From Anaerolineaceae bacterium UBA6086 (lineage in GTDB: Bacteria; Chloroflexota; Anaerolineae; Anaerolineales; Anaerolineaceae), in contig DIXG01000003.1 of the NCBI GenBank assembly GCA_002436005.1, positions 1-24,251 on the forward strand: 24,251 bases of DNA, given 5' to 3'. Shown here piece by piece: positions 23,479 to 24,251 of the stretch. The notes below the pieces were generated by a model. That model saw nothing but the letters and a program-made list of their open reading frames with translations, made no database searches and was not told the origin of the DNA. Numbering within the stretch: the first letter of the stretch is position 1; each line of letters begins with the position of its first letter. The translations under genes were made by a program, and so were the position numbers.

Positions 23479-23510
23479 CTGATTGGCTGATCGATTAATC
23501 AGCCAATCAG
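23479..23510 (-). other. Intercistronic 13-bp hairpin
   Basis: CTGATTGGCTGAT (23479-23491) and ATCAGCCAATCAG (23498-23510) form a perfect stem with a six-base loop between the permease and the beta-CASP pair. No T-run follows on the minus strand, so it is more likely a partial terminator or an RNA-stability element than a full terminator. Confidence 0.6.
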
Positions 23511-23555
23511 TAATCTTGCTGTTGATCATGGTCTATCCTGTCCAATAAGCTCAGC

Positions 23556-24251
23556 TTATCCCTTCAAACCACCCCTGGCGACACCTGCCACAATGTTTTT
23601 CCTGGCAAACAGGAACAGGATAATGATGGGAATCACTACGATGGTTGCTGCAGCCATGAGTCTTTCATAGCGCACGCCGCCATCGGTAATGAAGGCATAC
23701 AGCCCCAGCGGCAAGGTGCGATTGAGTTTCGAATTCACGATCAGATAGGGCCAGAAAAAGGCATTCCACGAAAGGATGGCGTTGAGTAATGCAATGGTGA
23801 ACAAAGCGGGCTTGGCAATCGGCACCATCACTCGCCAGAGATAATTCCAGTTGCTGGCGCCGTCCACCCTGGCGGAATAATAGAGCGAGTCTGGAATGGA
23901 AAGGAAAAAATTACGCAGGATATAGGTGTAGAAGATGCTGGAAGTAAAGGGGATGATCAACCCAACCAGGGTATCGATCAGCTTCAGTTTGGAGATGGTG
24001 GCATAGTTTGTGATCACGATCATTTCAAAAGGCACCATCATCAACGAGATGCAAAATGAAAACAGCAGATCTCTGCCAGGAAACTTCAATCGTGAAAAAG
24101 CAAACGCTGCCAAAATGGTGACAAACATGGTCAGGAGCACAACAGAAATTGTCACAATGATTGAGTTCAAGAAATATCTTCCAAATGGCGCTGTTTGAAA
24201 GGCGTAGATGAAGTTGTTAAAATTAAAGGTCTTTGGTATCCACGTAGGAGG
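23556..24251 (-). CDS. Carbohydrate ABC transporter permease, MalG type (partial, 5' end beyond window)
   Basis: The frame stays open from the TTG at 24170 to the window edge, adding 27 codons that read ...NFIYAFQTAPFGRYF before LNSIIVT, a classic MalG/UgpE-type N-terminal region. The ORF therefore starts to the right of the window. The conserved EAA loop is visible (YYSARVDGASNWNYLWRVMVPIAKPAL), as are about five transmembrane segments and the Gly-rich C-terminus (VAGVARGGLKG). It is one of the two inner-membrane subunits of a CUT1-type importer for sugars or sugar derivatives. The partner permease and binding protein are presumably outside the window. Substrate is unknown. Confidence 0.93.
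   Translation of the reverse strand, partial: PPTWIPKTFNFNNFIYAFQTAPFGRYFLNSIIVTISVVLLTMFVTILAAFAFSRLKFPGRDLLFSFCISLMMVPFEMIVITNYATISKLKLIDTLVGLIIPFTSSIFYTYILRNFFLSIPDSLYYSARVDGASNWNYLWRVMVPIAKPALFTIALLNAILSWNAFFWPYLIVNSKLNRTLPLGLYAFITDGGVRYERLMAAATIVVIPIIILFLFARKNIVAGVARGGLKG

Overview
The window is 24 kb of ordinary-density bacterial chromosome with housekeeping, redox, transport and nucleic-acid genes on both strands. There is no phage, plasmid, insertion sequence or CRISPR array. The gene set fits Chloroflexota (Anaerolineae-type) best: an RNase J, a DUF1638 protein, a MacA/MacB-like pump with no outer-membrane TolC partner, a family-5 uracil-DNA glycosylase, and several C-terminally diverged or hypothetical membrane proteins. 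This assignment is an inference from gene content, not from a marker gene.

Layout. Positions 1-126 may hold the AT-rich tail of a + strand gene entering from the left, overlapping the 3' end of the RNase J gene (113-1759, -). Between RNase J and tRNA-Lys(CTT) (2118-2190, +) lies a strong minus-strand promoter followed about 115 nt later by a perfect intrinsic terminator: either an attenuated RNase J leader or a stand-alone small RNA. Just downstream of the tRNA is a damaged copy of its 3' half, then a block of about 15 GGGTAYT-like heptads running to the stop codon of a Nudix hydrolase gene (2454-3008, -). A lipoprotein gene (3063-3611, -) and a small bPH-like membrane protein gene (3766-4209, +) follow.

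Positions 4206-8933 (-) form a compact operon: a penicillin-binding-like serine hydrolase, an 889-residue DHH/DHHA1-CBS-CBS-CCA nucleotidyltransferase fusion, and a GNAT acetyltransferase. At 9210-10970 (+) an alpha/beta hydrolase is paired with a DUF1638 protein. At 11048-13134 (-) a zinc-ribbon membrane protein precedes a peroxiredoxin and a thioredoxin-like protein; an inverted repeat in the peroxiredoxin promoter suggests peroxide or metal control. At 13469-16801 (+) is a three-gene MacAB-like exporter with an operator-like dyad in its promoter.

Positions 17070-19452 (-) carry an ABC-F ATPase and a family-5 uracil-DNA glycosylase. The glycosylase and the divergent EamA transporter (19520-20485, +) both look leaderless. 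The right end (20581-24251, -) has a sugar-type ABC permease (cut by the window edge) followed by two overlapping, homologous beta-CASP-like metallo-beta-lactamase-fold proteins. One of these has lost a metal-binding histidine, which recalls an active/inactive nuclease pair and is the most interesting protein-level observation. The RNA-level candidates (RNase J leader, 16.9-kb CU-rich RNA, tRNA half-copy, heptad array) are the other points worth checking.
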